From Dendrocalamus latiflorus (Eukaryota > Streptophyta > Magnoliopsida > Poales > Poaceae), in the NCBI GenBank assembly GCA_017311315.1, contig CM029672.1, positions 13,692,626 through 13,756,625 on the forward strand: a DNA stretch of 64,000 bases, given 5' to 3'. The notes beneath the pieces were generated by a model. It was given only the letters and a program-made list of their open reading frames with translations, searched no databases and was not told the origin of the DNA. The position numbers were made by a program, and so were the translations under genes. This document shows positions 1 through 11,613 of this stretch, piece by piece (within the stretch, counting starts at the first letter, position 1; every line of letters begins with the position of its first letter).

Positions 1-587
1 ATGTGCCACTGATCAACCACTAATTCTAGACCTGCATAAAAAAATGCATAATTGCTTTCGTTCCATTCGGTTCTGCAAATTTGCTTGAAGACGCCATTGC
101 TAGAGGTTTATATCTCCCGGACGATGATACGCTAGATTTCAGATAATCTGTACAGGCCATGGTCAAATGCCAGGGCAATCCTGCGTCTACTAAGCTTCAG
201 ACAGTTTACTAGTTACTACGGCTAGCATTCAGTTCAGTTCAGCACCGGACCGAGGCACTTTGTCAACACGGGCTAACATCTGGTAAAAATGAAATTGAAC
301 TTAGAAAGCTGAAAAAGGTGCGCTTGCAGAGATACATTAGCAAAATCTTTTAATAACCTCTTAGATCTTCGGATACATTAGCCAGCGGTTCCTGATACCA
401 CAGAATCTGTTATGGTAACACACATGTGCGATATTGCATGAATATGCGACCCAAAATCAGGAATGCTAATTATCTGCCTCCTGTAGCACCACACGATTTC
501 CTCTCTCTTTTTCCGTAAATAAGGTTGCAGCAATCTAAAGAGCAAGAGAGCCTGATGCCTTCTCTTGCAGAGGTTGGAAGGTGCTCA
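1..587. other. 3' flank of the START gene, no gene seen
   Basis: This AT-rich stretch lies downstream of the stop codon of the minus-strand START gene and probably includes its 3' untranslated region. I see no convincing exon, RNA gene or transposon end in it. Confidence 0.5.
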
Positions 588-3500
588 TCACTTCTTTGCC
601 TGCCTTCTTGCAGCTCCAAGTAGGAGGACCTTGCCAACAAGGCCGGTGTTGAGCACGCAAGCCGCAGCCACCGCACCGCCGACCACCACCCATTTCCAGT
701 CGAAACCCTGTTGAACTGCCCTGGAGTTATCACCCTCGTTGCTGGCCTTTACTGCGCTGGAGGGCTCTTGATCCAAGGGGCCATTGGAACCGGCAATGGA
801 TGTCTTGGTGGTCACTTGAGCCATGATGGCGCTGCGTGACAGGACGTTTTCTGATTCTCTCATTTGCTGATATGCTCTGAATCCGGACTGCAGCTTTTTA
901 ACAGCACCCCACATGCCGTGACGAACACCGACCTTGGCAACATCCTTAGGTATGCCCATGTCCTCGTAGTGAACCAGAGTTACTTCGCATGCGGATTGCT
1001 GGCCATCTTGTTTGGGTGATTGAACTGCAGTTTTGCATACAAAAAAGAAACAAAATGTCAACGTCTGAATATTTGCATTCCAGCTTGATTGAAAACTTCG
1101 AATGTTCAGAACAAATGCAATTGAGGGTAAAATAATCGTAGTAATAGTTACCAGCTCTAATACACCAACTCGAGAAGTACAATTCCACACGCCTTGGTTT
1201 TTCCTTCTTGGGCAAAGATGGATAAGGAACTCCCTGCAAATGGAAGTTGTTCAGTGCTCACGAGTCACAACATATATGCTCTTACATGGCAAACAAGTGA
1301 AAATTTTCTACATACTGCAATGCCAACAAAATGCTTGTAAAGCTTATGCCGATTATGCACGCATGTCAAGCAGGGAGGCACCTGGTTCTCTGGGCTCAGA
1401 TCCAGGGTTTGATTAAAGAGCAAGGTATGTGTGAGTATTCTCTAGCAATAGCTAAAAATAAGGCTGAGAGTTTGTCAGTATGTGGGTCTGATCTTGGCTC
1501 ACATCAGTTACATCTTCTATACCTTCAAATACTACCAGGGTATGTGCTCTGATCAACTACTTTCGAAAAGAACATTCTCCCTGTCAAGACTGCCACTTGC
1601 AAGCATACCAGACAAGATTGCCAGGCAAAACAATGTTTAATACAAGCAGATTTTTTCGTTTACTAAAAGATCTGCCCCATACCAACCAAGAAAAAAAGAG
1701 TGAGCAGCAATAGTAAATGTCTATTCGTCTCCTCGTAGACCTAGAATCCTAGATGCCGATGTAATTATGCAAACAGTTCAGTTACAAAAGATGCCGACAT
1801 CCATATTGGAACTTCTACCAAAATCAAGCTAGCAGATCATAAAAACGCCTTACTATGAAAATAATAGTATTAGCAGCACCAGAAGAGTATGATGTACTAT
1901 GGCTGGAAACAGTTCAGAAAAAAATCATGACAAAATTTCCGTTCTTTGGGAAAGAGTGCAAATGTACTGGGTCTTGGTCAATGACAAAGGTGCTGATGCA
2001 AACTTTCTAGGATCAAAGAGTTGAAAAGTGCATAAAAGAATACCTATGTATTTAATAAAATGGAGAAGGGACACCATTCTGGAAGGAACAGGGGTAGGAA
2101 AAAGCAGTCTAAATTTTGTGTAATAGGTGCAAATTTATAGCTAAAGAATAACTAGCAGGCATCAATATGAACCATGAAATAACGGAAAGAAGGGGCCAGA
2201 AACACATATGATCTATGTTAATTGTTAATAACATTACATTAATGGAAGTACCTATCTAGAAAAGCTTTTTCTACAGATACCTTTGTAACACAATAGTAAG
2301 TCTTCCCAGATTCCCATATGCGCCGCCCAAAAATGTATTCACGGTCACTGCAAAAGAAAGGGAACTGGAAAACAAACAACACGTTGGAATTATGAAGTTC
2401 AACATGAAGGTACAGGAGACACAACAGAAGCTGGTCAAACCTTTTTTATCCAGTGAACAATCATTGTTCCATTCTGAGGGAACTCATCCAAAGTTTTGAA
2501 GTACACAAGCATGGGATCCCACTTCAGACGAAAATCATCATCCCAGAAAAAATCTCTAACCAGTTCAGGCATAGCATCCTCAAAAATAGTTCGGCTGCAA
2601 TACATTATAGGTCCCACCTAAAGAAAAAAGCAAGATAAATTCGAGAGCTGTATATGAAAATAAATTTGAGAGCTGTATATGAAAACTATATGACAAGATG
2701 TAGACAGTTTAGTCATGATACACATTTCCCTGTAAGTCCCTAGTTTTTTCACATCAAGTCATGACACATATTTCACAAAAAAGGTAGAAAATCTAACAGA
2801 AGATAATAAATGTCCGAAAGGTATACTGCACAAGCCAAATGACATGATAATATTACCATGAGGGGCAGGGACACCACTACACTTTAAAATATCGATAATC
2901 TGATCCTTGGTGTATTTAATTGAAGTATCAGAATTTTTCTCTGCATTCAGAAGCTAATACCACCTCTTATTTTTAATTAATGGCCCCTCAAAGTTTTTTA
3001 GAGCATACTATATTCTTAGCATCTGTTTCTCTTTCTACAATCCCACTGGCAAAACCAACCTCAGGCTCACGGCGCCAGGCCTTGTACGTCATGTTGGAAG
3101 TGGTGCGCTCCATCAAATGCTGCCATGTTGTATCCCCACTCTCCTTGTTATCTAAAAGTTGCAGGAGGTGCTCTAGGTCCTCCTCAGTGACAATATCATG
3201 CTTGCCCTCAAAACTTGTCCTGCTATTTGTAGAAAATAATGAACTTAACAAAATAGTCCATTGCAGAAAGGTACATTAAAATCAATTCAAATAGATGGGA
3301 CTTTACGGTGCATTCATATGTTCAAAGCACTATTTGTCTATGTTTGTTCATAACTACTGTAACATAGAAACTAAAGATGCAAACTGACAAACTCATATCA
3401 TGATCAATCCCAAACAAGTCAAAATACAATTTTGTACACTACTTATTGTTACACTGAAACCCCAATCAATATTTGGTTTTTCTGAGTCACAAATCACAGA

Positions 3501-5600
3501 CTTCCTATTATTTATGTTGGCCAACACATTTTACCTCAACAATTTAGCTATTTGTCACTGCAATGACCAGTTGACATCAAATTCAATTGTTCAAGAAAGA
3601 AGAACAAATTCAACCCTCAGGTTCACGAGCAGGCAATAACAGTACGCCCAAACACAAGGGTGAACTACAATGGATCATCTTACTAACAGTGATCACTTCT
3701 TCATAGCAAATAGGCAGACAGACAACCCTTCATGTTGCAAATCCTTGCATTATGCAATCTGAATATCATACTTATCGTATATAGAAAGTCTCTTTTCTAC
3801 TCCTGGGTGTAATTACACTCTATGTCGTATCTCACAACATAGAGAGTATCTCGCGTAACAGAGGGTATGTACTGTAGTATACGAGTATTTAAGACTATTT
3901 ATATGGTGTGAACAATTTTTCAGAAGTGATATGTACATTTTTTCAACATACTCCTTTTTATGTTCGTATATAAAGCTATTTATAAAATACGGTAAAAACT
4001 ATAGACTCCCTTGCACATTAAAGTATCTTATAATTAGTATACGAGTATACCTAAAGTGATAAAAGGGATATTTCAAGTTTGTTTAGGTGGCATATTAGAG
4101 GTATGTGTAATTACATACGGGAGTAAAAAGTATTTCCCAGGTACCTTATGTAATTTTCCTATATAGGATGAGTGTTTCATGCACCTTGGTGCCTAGGCAC
4201 CCATATCAATACCCGTTGATTTGCTTTGAGATTCGCAACGTTTGATGTGGGTATCTTCACATACCCATAAAAAAGTATATTTGAGATGTCAAACTCCGAA
4301 AAAAATTAAATTCAACTTCAGTTTAATTAGTTTGAACTATTTTTATGGTATATACTCACTGTAATCGCATTGAACTCAAAAGTAGTTCAAACTAGTTTGA
4401 ATTGAGTTCAAAACTTACTTACCATTAATATATCAAGGGTATAAAACATTTCCATACCCAAACTCAAAAAAATTATCAATCATACCTAAACCCAGGTGCC
4501 TTATGTTGGTATAAAATCATGTTGGTATACCTCTTTATCCTTTTGAGTATACTCTAATAATGGTTATAAGATACTCTGAAGTGAGTTTTATGAAAAATTC
4601 CATCAAAATCCACATTTATAGTATAATTTGTGTATATACTTCTTTTATATATGGAAAATGGTATATAACAAAAATAAAGGATTTCGATAAATTTTTTTCA
4701 AGAATATCATATTAGAGTATCTTATAATTAGTATTTAAGTGTACCAACAGTGGTAAATAAATATAATATATTGGTTTAAATGATATATTAAAAGTATAAA
4801 TATGTATTTCTAAATGTACGAAAAAGCCTTCCTAGAGAGAGAGAGAGCAGTAGTTAGCCCCTAAACACTGTCAGGACAGCGAAAACACAAATTCCAACAT
4901 CACCGTACCAACTCGAAATACAAGCGTGCCCTCAGCGGCTCAGCCTAATCTCACTCCGTTGACAAATATCTCTTCCACAATCAATTCAGTTAATCATTCA
5001 TTTTCACCAAAAACTATCAAAGCTCCTAACCCGCGTTCGTCGGCGTTGGTTTAATTGCGTGGGCATTTCATCCGATTGTAAGCATAGACGACCCAATTCA
5101 ATTCCGAACTGAAGCACGCACGGTCTCCAACCGACAGAATTAACACGGTAAATGCCGCGCCATTTCCTCCCTTACCTCGCCAACCCACAAAGCCATAGAT
5201 ATATTCGACTAGTACGCCCTCACCTGCCGTCGGCGCAAGCGCCAGCGTCTTCCCCGGAGGCGTCGGCCTCGTCATTGGAGGGAGCCTTGTGCTGGTGCTT
5301 GCCGCGGCGGCGGAAGGCGGAGGAGAGCAGCCGCGGCGCGACGGAGAAGGCGGAGAGCGCGGTGCAGGCGAGCCAGAGGCGGCGCGCGCCGAGGCCGGGG
5401 GGCACGTAGAGGAGGCGGAGACGGCTGCGGAGTCCGAGGAAGAGAAGCCCCGTCCAGCGCGGGCGCCACGCCCAGCCGATGGCAAGCCCGATCATGACCG
5501 CCGCCCAGATCGGCACCGCGCAGAGCACCACGTCCACCGCCATCTCCGCCACCGCCGGCCGCCGCAGCAGCCCCACCGCCTCCTCGTACCAACCCGCCAT
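588..5600 (-). CDS. START-domain membrane protein, six exons
   Basis: Likely a lipid-binding START (StAR-related) protein of the plant family with Arabidopsis members At1g55960 and At3g13062. On the minus strand the exons are 5600-5224, 3219-3060, 2617-2441, 2364-2281, 1233-1152 and 1024-588. All junctions have GT/AG borders and compatible phases and give 438 residues. The N-terminus (MAGWYEEAVGLLRR) is followed by a hydrophobic segment at about residues 20-45. The START domain covers about residues 135-350, with recognisable stretches DFFWDDDFRLKWDPM, FPFFCSDREYIFGRRIWESG and KPRRVELYFSSWCIRA. A second hydrophobic segment lies near the C-terminus (WKWVVVGGAVAAACVLNTGL). Intron 1 is 2.0 kb and holds a MITE. 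A bZIP-type TGACGTGGC motif lies about 350 bp upstream. The domain call is firm; the lipid ligand cannot be read from sequence. Confidence 0.9.
3784..4137 (-). mobile_element. Micron-like MITE in intron 1 of the START gene
   Basis: A 354-bp element starts GAAAGTCTCTTTTCTACTCC and ends in the near-complement GGAGTAAAAAGTATTTCC. The inner termini read GTGTAATTACAC on one side and GTGTAATTACAT on the other. It matches, in reverse orientation, the element at 7930-8304, sharing the segment that carries CTTATAATTAGTATAC. It has no coding capacity. The structure resembles the rice Micron family, MITE-like elements found in TA microsatellites; that assignment is inference. Confidence 0.7.
4500..4815. 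repeat. Decayed relative of the Micron-like MITE
   Basis: This intronic stretch contains ATAAGATACTCTGAAGTGA and, in opposite orientation, TTAGAGTATCTTATAATTAG, the internal signature of the family seen at 3784, 7930, 54121 and 61795. The outer termini are not recognisable, so this is probably an old, eroded copy. Confidence 0.45.
4816..5223. other. 5' part of START gene intron 1
   Basis: This is intron sequence next to the first exon. It has a short GA run near 4835 and no recognisable element or exon. Confidence 0.4.
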
Positions 5601-6080
5601 TGCTAGGGCTCGCAGCTTCCTCTCTCTCTCTCGCTCTCCCCCCTTCGCTTTTTCTTTAATTTCTTAATTTTTTTCCTCGCAAAAATGGAGAGGAAAGGGG
5701 GGAGGAGACACGAGCCAGGCCAGGGGGACGAGTCGTTTTTGGGGGTGGGTGGAGGGGGCGTTGATGAGGCTGACCTGTGGGGTACTGGTTTCTGCACCCA
5801 CCTGTCAGTGGCGGCGGAATCGGGCGGTTGGTGAGTCGGGCCTCCGGACATATACGGTTGCGGGGTGAACGGCAGCGTAGTCTATATTTTATCCGGTGTG
5901 GATTACGTAAAGTAATTAATGCGAGGGGTTTACGTTGAGATTTGCCGTGACGTGGCGAGGGGTCATTGGCTGTAGTTACTGAGCACAAGAGCAGGAGGAC
6001 ACCATGGCGCGTGGCTACTGGTTGGTCGTATCTAGCTAGTCCTCACACATGTACCAAGCTAGCAACACCAACAAACGGAG
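5601..6080. promoter_or_regulatory. Probable START gene upstream region
   Basis: This region lies directly 5' of the START gene start codon. It contains a pyrimidine/purine-rich leader-like stretch, a TGACGTGGC motif near 5948 and a CATTGGC (inverted CCAAT-type) motif near 5963. The promoter role is inferred from position only. The interval ends where the inverted-repeat element begins. Confidence 0.35.
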
Positions 6081-7079
6081 GGGACTCCTCTGAGAACTAA
6101 TCCTATTGAGAGGAAACGGGGTTTGACCCGGATGTCCGATACGTGTCACTCCGCACGAATCTCGGCGCCGCGTCGTCTCCTTCTTTTCTTCGCGCGAACG
6201 CCTCTCCCGTCTACCGTCTCGCGAGCTCTGCCACTCCCTTCCCCTCCTCCGCCGCCGTCACCGAGGCCCCCGCTCGACCCCTCGCCCGCCCCCACCAGCT
6301 GGACCGCCGTCTGGGCGCTCGAGGACCAGCAGCGCTGCCGTCTCCACCGCATCTGGGAGCGCGGCGTCGCCTGGAAGCAGCCCAATGCCACCTCCCTCGT
6401 CTTCCGCCTCGACCACTCGCGCATTCGCCCCCACCCGTGACCGAAATCACAGGGTCCGGCGCTGCAGATTGGGAGAATCCCTGAGGTTCCGCACGGCCGC
6501 GTCGCTTCCTCGGCCCACCGTTCTTCTACCTCCCCAGCTCTCGCTGCCTACATCCCGGCATCCACCGTTTTTCAGTGGTCGGTCAGCAGCGTCCACCTCA
6601 CTGCTCGATGACAACAACGAACAATCCTGGTAAACACAAAACACGGGTTGTTCAAATCGACTTTGGCATTTTCTTAGGGAAATCGAAATCCGATTTGTAC
6701 ATATACTCCTCACTGTTTTTAGAAGTGGCTCGAGCTCTCCGGCGTGGTCAAGGCGGAAGACGAGGGAGGTGGTGTCGGGCTGCTTCCAGGCGACGTCGCG
6801 CTCCCAGATGCGGTGGAGGCGGCAGCGCTGCTGGTCCTCGAGCGCCCAGACGGTGGTCCAGCCGGTGGGGGCAGGCGAGGGGTCGAGCGGGGGCCTCGGC
6901 GACGGCGGCGAAGGAGGGGAAGGGAGTGGCGGAGCTCGCGAGACGGTAGACGGGAGAGGCGTTCGCGCGGAGAAAAGAAGGAGACGGCGCGGCGCCGAGA
7001 TTCGTGCGGAGTGACACGTGTCGGGCATCCAGGTCAGACCCCATTTCTTCTCAATGGGGTCAGTCCCCAGAGGAGCCCC
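6081..7079. mobile_element. 1-kb inverted-repeat element with a captured exon
   Basis: Arms at 6081-6418 and 6744-7079 are long imperfect inverted repeats (about 337 bp each) around a 325-bp centre. The outer ends read GGGACTCCTCTGAG and, in reverse complement, GGGGCTCCTCTGGG. Each arm, read inward, encodes almost the same peptide, including SARISAPRRLLLF, VWALEDQQRCRLHRIWER and SLVFRLDH. The right arm continues further (GELEPLLK). The shared reading frame points to a host first exon captured in the arms, as in long-TIR Mutator-like or foldback elements. I see no transposase and could not find a convincing target duplication. The donor gene is not recognised. Confidence 0.65.
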
Positions 7080-7608
7080 TGCTCTACACCAAGACTGTCA
7101 TCATCCGGATACCCAGCGGCGCATTCAAAATTTTTAAGATAGATATTCATAGTTAAAATAGAGATCTATAGTAGTAAAATCAAAGTATAAATTATTTATA
7201 GTAGAAACAACATCTCAAATAATTAGAAAAATTTGTTGAATTGAGAATATGGAATTTGGAACCTGAAAATAGTGATGCACTTGTGCTGTTGTCGATGTGC
7301 GTGACCTGCCTTGTTGGCCCCGGTGGCACAACCGCCGCCACACGCTCTCTCCTAGGGCCCTGGCTGTAGGTGATCCGGCTAAGCCACGCTTGGTGCTCGC
7401 CGCGGCTCGCTTGCCACCTTGAATTTAAATTTTGCATAAAACTCAGTTTTGGCCAAATGAATTTTAAACTGTTTATTCACCCACCCCCTCTAATTAACCT
7501 TCTTAAACCTTCAACTGGGTTGTAGTTTTTGAGATGAATTGAGAGGGGGAGGTGTCTGAGTGGGCTGAAATCTATTAGGGGTATAAATATAAAATATGTA
7601 GACCAATT

Positions 7609-7611
<3 letters not shown>
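7080..7611. other. Intergenic, no gene recognised
   Basis: Short ORFs here lack homology I can recognise and no transposon termini stand out. The stretch joins the inverted-repeat element to a microsatellite. Confidence 0.4.

Positions 7612-7692
<81 letters not shown>
7612..7692. repeat. (AT)n-(ACAT)n-(AT)n compound microsatellite
   Basis: A run of AT dinucleotides passes into about eight ACAT/CATA tetramers and back to AT, followed by a short AC run. Confidence 0.95.
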
Positions 7693-7693
<1 letters not shown>

Positions 7694-7850
7694 CACACAC
7701 TAAATAGAGGGTATTTCGCTTAAAAATTTGGGTGTTCGACTGAACACCCATGAACTACATGGGATCCACCCCTGTCGATACCAAAATCGTTTTTCGTTTG
7801 GTAGAATTGAACTTTAGAATCATGATTCTACTAAATTTTTTAAAACATAT

Positions 7851-7854
<4 letters not shown>

Positions 7855-7929
<75 letters not shown>
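7855..7929. repeat. (AT)n microsatellite beside a MITE
   Basis: An uninterrupted AT dinucleotide array of about 75 bp ends at the left end of the element at 7930. A shorter AT run lies at the element's right end (8305-8322). Confidence 0.95.
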
Positions 7930-7931
<2 letters not shown>

Positions 7932-8304
7932 AAAAATACTTTTTACTCCCGGGTGTAATTACACCCACCTCTAATATACCACCTAAACAAACTTGAAATA
8001 CTCCTTTATCACTTTAGGTATACTTGTATACTAATTATAAGATATTCTAATGTGAACCACATGAAAAAATTGCAAGGGAGTCCATAGTTTTTAGTGTATT
8101 TTGTAAATACCTTTCTATACGTACATAAAAAGGAGTATGTCGAAAAAAATGTACATACCACCTCTGAAAAATTATTCATACCACCTATATGGTCTTAAAT
8201 ACGCTTATACTACATGTACATACCCCTCGTTACGCGAGATACTCCCTACGTTGTGAGATACGACATAGGGTGTAATTACACCCGGGAGTAGAAAAGAGGC
8301 TTCC
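7930..8304 (+). mobile_element. Micron-like MITE inserted in a TA microsatellite
   Basis: A 375-bp non-coding element starts GGAAAAATACTTTTTACTCC and ends in GGAGTAGAAAAGAGGCTTCC, with inner GTGTAATTACACC on both sides. TA dinucleotide runs abut both ends, so it sits inside a microsatellite, the target preference known for rice Micron elements. It is homologous to 3784-4137 in inverted orientation, and more distantly to 54121-54478 and 61795-62138. Confidence 0.75.
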
Positions 8305-9244
8305 TATATATATATATATATAATTATAATTATAATTATATTTCTAAATATGGAAGTCTATAATAGATTTTTTGAATTTAATTTTATAATTTAAGTATAC
8401 TTATTCATGTTATATTAAATTAAGATTGATTTTTTAAACTTATTTAATTATTTTTAATAAACTAATAATCTAAAAATGAAATATGTTAAAGATAATACTT
8501 TTTTTTACCTTAGAACAACATGTAAACAACAAAACAAAGCAAATTAAATAGTGTAACTTAAACAAGTAATAGATAATATCAAATTTTATATGTTAATATA
8601 GTTTATTGTCAGGATCACGATCCCATTACGATCTTACTTGATCTTAATGATTCTATAAGTAGGATCACGATCCTAATACAAGTGTTCCAGTAGGCGCTAG
8701 GCGAGCGGCAAGTAGAGGCCTCGCGCCTAGGCCATCTAGGCGGGGACAAGGCGGGGCCTAGGCGGCCGACTTTGGCATTGTTTGCTACGGGCGATATCAA
8801 GACATATGTGATATTTGGAGGAAGAATATTGTTACCTGGAGTAACTTGTGATGTTGTAAATTCGATAGATAATAATGGAGACTTCATCACTTGATGTAAA
8901 TTCTTGATGCAAATGCTTCATGTAATTGTAAAACTGCACATTAAGAATTACGCAATACATGATATTCTTGGTATGTGGATAATACGATACAACTATTGTT
9001 CTTTGGACTTCTATGTAAGTATAAAAGAATGAAATAAATAAGAAATGATTGCAAGACAATAAGACATAGGCACATAGATAAAATAAAAATATGTCCGTGA
9101 CCCGTCGGTGGCCATCTCTCTGCCGATATCTCTCTCTCCCCCCAATATCTTGCCGTTGCTCACTCCCTCTCGGCCTCGCCATCTCCCATCTCTGTGACTC
9201 CAGTACTCCACCAATCTCGCCGAGTCGCTGGCCATAATCTCAGC
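8305..9244. other. Repetitive intergenic DNA, no gene recognised
   Basis: The AT-rich first part has no clear features. From 8640 there is a palindrome-like TAGGATCACGATCCTA and a GC-rich block built on GGCGCTAGGCG/CTAGGCGG words. Similar GATCGTACGAT and GGCGG-type words reappear near 10200-10310, so an unclassified element may span roughly 8615-10320. Confidence 0.35.
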
Positions 9245-9312
9245 CTTAGTGAATCCCGATTCGACATTAAAAGAATCAGTATACTTTTAATGTCGAATCG
9301 GGATTCACTAAG
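9245..9312. repeat. Perfect 29-bp inverted repeat at the plastid insertion edge
   Basis: Positions 9245-9273 are the exact reverse complement of 9284-9312, with a 10-bp loop. The right arm is plastid rpl23 coding sequence in normal orientation; the left arm is the same rpl23 piece inverted. Confidence 0.9.
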
Positions 9313-9499
9313 ACAGAAATAAAAGCATTGGGTCGAACTCTTCTTTGGTATTAAGGTAGTAGCCGTGAATAGCCATCGACTACCCAAAAAGGGTAGAAGA
9401 ATGGGACCTATTCTGGGACATACAATGCATTACAGACGTGTGATCATTACCCTTCAACCGGGTTATTCTATTCCACTTCTAGATAGAGAAAAAAACTAT
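9271..9499 (+). pseudogene. rpl23: Plastid rpl23 3' fragment in nuclear DNA
   Basis: The reading frame matches the C-terminal three quarters of plastid ribosomal protein L23: KNQYTFNVESGFTKTEIK, HWVELFFG, KVVAVNSHRLP, then GRRMGPILGHTMHYRR and IITLQPGYSIPLLDREKN. The 5' part is missing. The expected stop codon after DREKN reads TAT. Together with the adjoining rpl2 piece this is a plastid-derived nuclear insertion (NUPT), not an active gene. Confidence 0.9.
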
Positions 9500-9517
9500 A
9501 GGAGAATACTTAATAAT

Positions 9518-9677
9518 ACGGTGAAATATTTATACAAAACACCTATCCCGAGCACACGCAAGGGAACCGTAGACAGGCAAGTGAAATCCAATCGATGAAA
9601 TAATTTGATCCATGGACGGTACTGTTGTGGGGTCGTAATTCTAGAGGAATCATTACCGCAAGGCATAGAGGGGGAGG
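9518..9677 (+). pseudogene. rpl2: Plastid rpl2 5' fragment in nuclear DNA
   Basis: It follows rpl23 as in the plastid rpl23-rpl2 order. It starts at ACG, the position edited to AUG in some grass plastids, and encodes KYLYKTPIPSTRKGTVDRQ before an in-frame TGA. Further on, out of frame, come pieces of NLIHG and RNSRGIITARHRGGG. The plastid match ends near 9677, after which purine-rich nuclear sequence takes over. Stops and a small deletion make it non-functional. Confidence 0.9.
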
Positions 9678-11016
9678 CAGAGAAGGCGAAGGAGGGGGAG
9701 GTGGAGAAGGTGAAGGGGAGGGGGAGGTGGAGAAGACAGCAGACGGGCACCAGGGCACAGGCAGAGACCGGAGGGAAGACAAATGCACAACGAAGAAGGG
9801 GAGGAGGGAAGGCGGAACGCACCTGGGCGGCTGGGCGAGGTGGAATTCGGCGAGACGGTGTTTATTGGCGACGACAAGGCCAAATCCAGCAAGTCGGCGA
9901 TGGTAGCGGCCCCGTGTGCACGCTCAAAGAAACCCTAGCTCCCCGTGTGGCGCCCTCAATGGCTCGACTATTGGTATTTGGCATTTGGACTCCTTTCCCT
10001 CCCTCTGTTATATACCCCATATCTGTTCTCCTCCTAGCATGCCTAGATGCCCAACACGCCCGCCGCAGCTATTGTAGCCACCTAGTCAACCTCCCCACCC
10101 AGGCCGCCTTTGACCAACTATGACCCGCCTCGCCTCCTAGCACCCACGCACTCGATTTTCTCCCGAGGCCCGGCGGACCCCTGCCGCCGAGTGCCTACAC
10201 AGCGCCTGGGCGGCCACCTTCCACTACGATACCACCTGATTCCGATCTATATTGCGATCCGTATCATTTACCTCTGGTAGGATCGTACGATACTATGATA
10301 CGTGCTGCAATACTGACAACCTTGCTTTACACTATTCATTCGGCATCCGCCACATTTTATTCCAAACGAACGGAACGGGGCTAACATGGACATGGTCATA
10401 AAATAGGGTCCTAGCAAAGTGGCAAACAATTCACAATTGTCACTTTCGAGGCTTTAGTTTTTTGCTGTAGCTTTTAGTTGATTATGAGAGAGATGGACGG
10501 AGTAAGGGAAACTCGTATTTAGAAATTATTCTATTTAAAATAACTCCTGCAGTGACTCGTAAAAATGGTTTATAGAAACCACTCTGCTCCTAAAAGATAA
10601 AAACAAGAAATTGTTTAGAACATGACCTGAATTAATTGGCATGGGAAGGAGGGCACGGAAGGAATCCAGGTAAGATGCTGCGTGCCTTTCTCCAAGGGAA
10701 ACTACCAGGTCAGCCCAGTTTTCACTTTCTCATATACAACATACAATCCTTGAGAGCCTCAGGATAGCAACAGCTAATAACATGCATAAAATATGATCGG
10801 TTGCTGTTCAATTATGACACAACCAAGGCTGTACCGAATGATCGTGAGTCTCAGCTCTCAACCAGAACATGTGATTTGCAGCAAGACGCGTTTATTCAGA
10901 AAGGAAGACGAGAGCCTCACGAAAAGGAAAAGCACAAAGATCATGTACGCTTTAGATTCAATACTCTGAATCGCGTTAAAGGACGTGCAGATTGTACTGC
11001 AATATCGTATAAGCAT
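9678..11016. other. Intergenic repeats, no gene recognised
   Basis: A GGAGGGGGAGGTGGAGAAGG-type purine-rich stretch (9665-9740) makes several spurious ORFs that run in from the plastid fragment. Around 10170-10320 there are GGCGG and GATCGTACGAT words. The remainder shows no supported feature. Confidence 0.4.
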
Positions 11017-11252
11017 CTGTTTGGTTGGAGTGATGAAAGTGGAATGGGATGGGATGGAATAGGATAAGATGGTTCCACAAAAAAAGCGAAACCATATGGT
11101 ACAGCATCTAAGAAGAATATTCTCTAAATTCGCACAGGCTCATCCCACTTTGGACCATTCCATCCCACCCCATCTCTCAAACCAAACACATAGATAGGCT
11201 TGGTCAAATGAACCATACCATTCCATCCCTCAAACCAAACACTTCCTAAGAG
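11017..11252. mobile_element. Probable hAT-like MITE
   Basis: The left end has GTTTGGTTGGAGTGATG followed by GGAATGGGATGGGATGG; the right end has CCATTCCATCCCTC followed by AAACCAAACAC, which are complementary. The length is about 235 bp with no coding sequence. The superfamily is inferred from the style of the termini. Confidence 0.5.
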
Positions 11253-11391
11253 TAGAGGAATTCAATCCCGGTACAGAGCAAAATTGCAAATTGCAGCTAA
11301 CACATATACTACTTGTACAATCCTCGAGTAGCATAAATGGAAGAAGTTTTACCAAGGGAGCAGCACTTGTCTACAAATAACTCGAAATAAC

Positions 11392-11566
11392 TCAAACTGC
11401 AATGCCTTCATGAGAACTATGTCTAGTTCGCAACTCTAGTCCATCCACTTCCACCACTTCTTGACTTGGTAGATCCAGCAGCACCTTTCTTTGCCATTTT
11501 AGGACAAAAAAAAAACCGTATGCACCCAAAGTAAAACCTAACATAACAACCGTCATCCTCCAATCC
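11392..11566 (-). CDS. Possible terminal exon of a small membrane protein
   Basis: After an acceptor-like TTGCAG, the minus strand reads DWRMTVVMLGFTLGAYGFFF, then VLKWQRKVLLDLPSQ, VEVDGLELRTRHSSHEGIAV and a stop. The hydrophobic stretch followed by a basic and then acidic tail looks like a real single-pass membrane protein end. I cannot find the preceding exon with confidence and do not recognise the family. It lies between repeats and upstream of nothing clearly related. Confidence 0.35.
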
Positions 11567-11613
11567 CTGCAACACCATACTGCATTGTAAATACAAAATT
11601 CAGAGGATAACAA

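Noticed and set aside
6744..7142. Several GC-rich frames over the right arm of the inverted-repeat element
   Set aside because: Antisense or off-frame shadows of the captured exon; only the frame conserved in both arms is informative.
9271..9677. A working nuclear rpl23 or rpl2 gene
   Set aside because: The rpl23 start is missing, its stop is lost, and rpl2 has an in-frame stop and no 3' part; no transit peptide or promoter is seen.
9605..10123. 172-codon frame starting in the plastid insertion
   Set aside because: It fuses an out-of-frame rpl2 piece with a purine-rich repeat and unrelated DNA; no domain or support.
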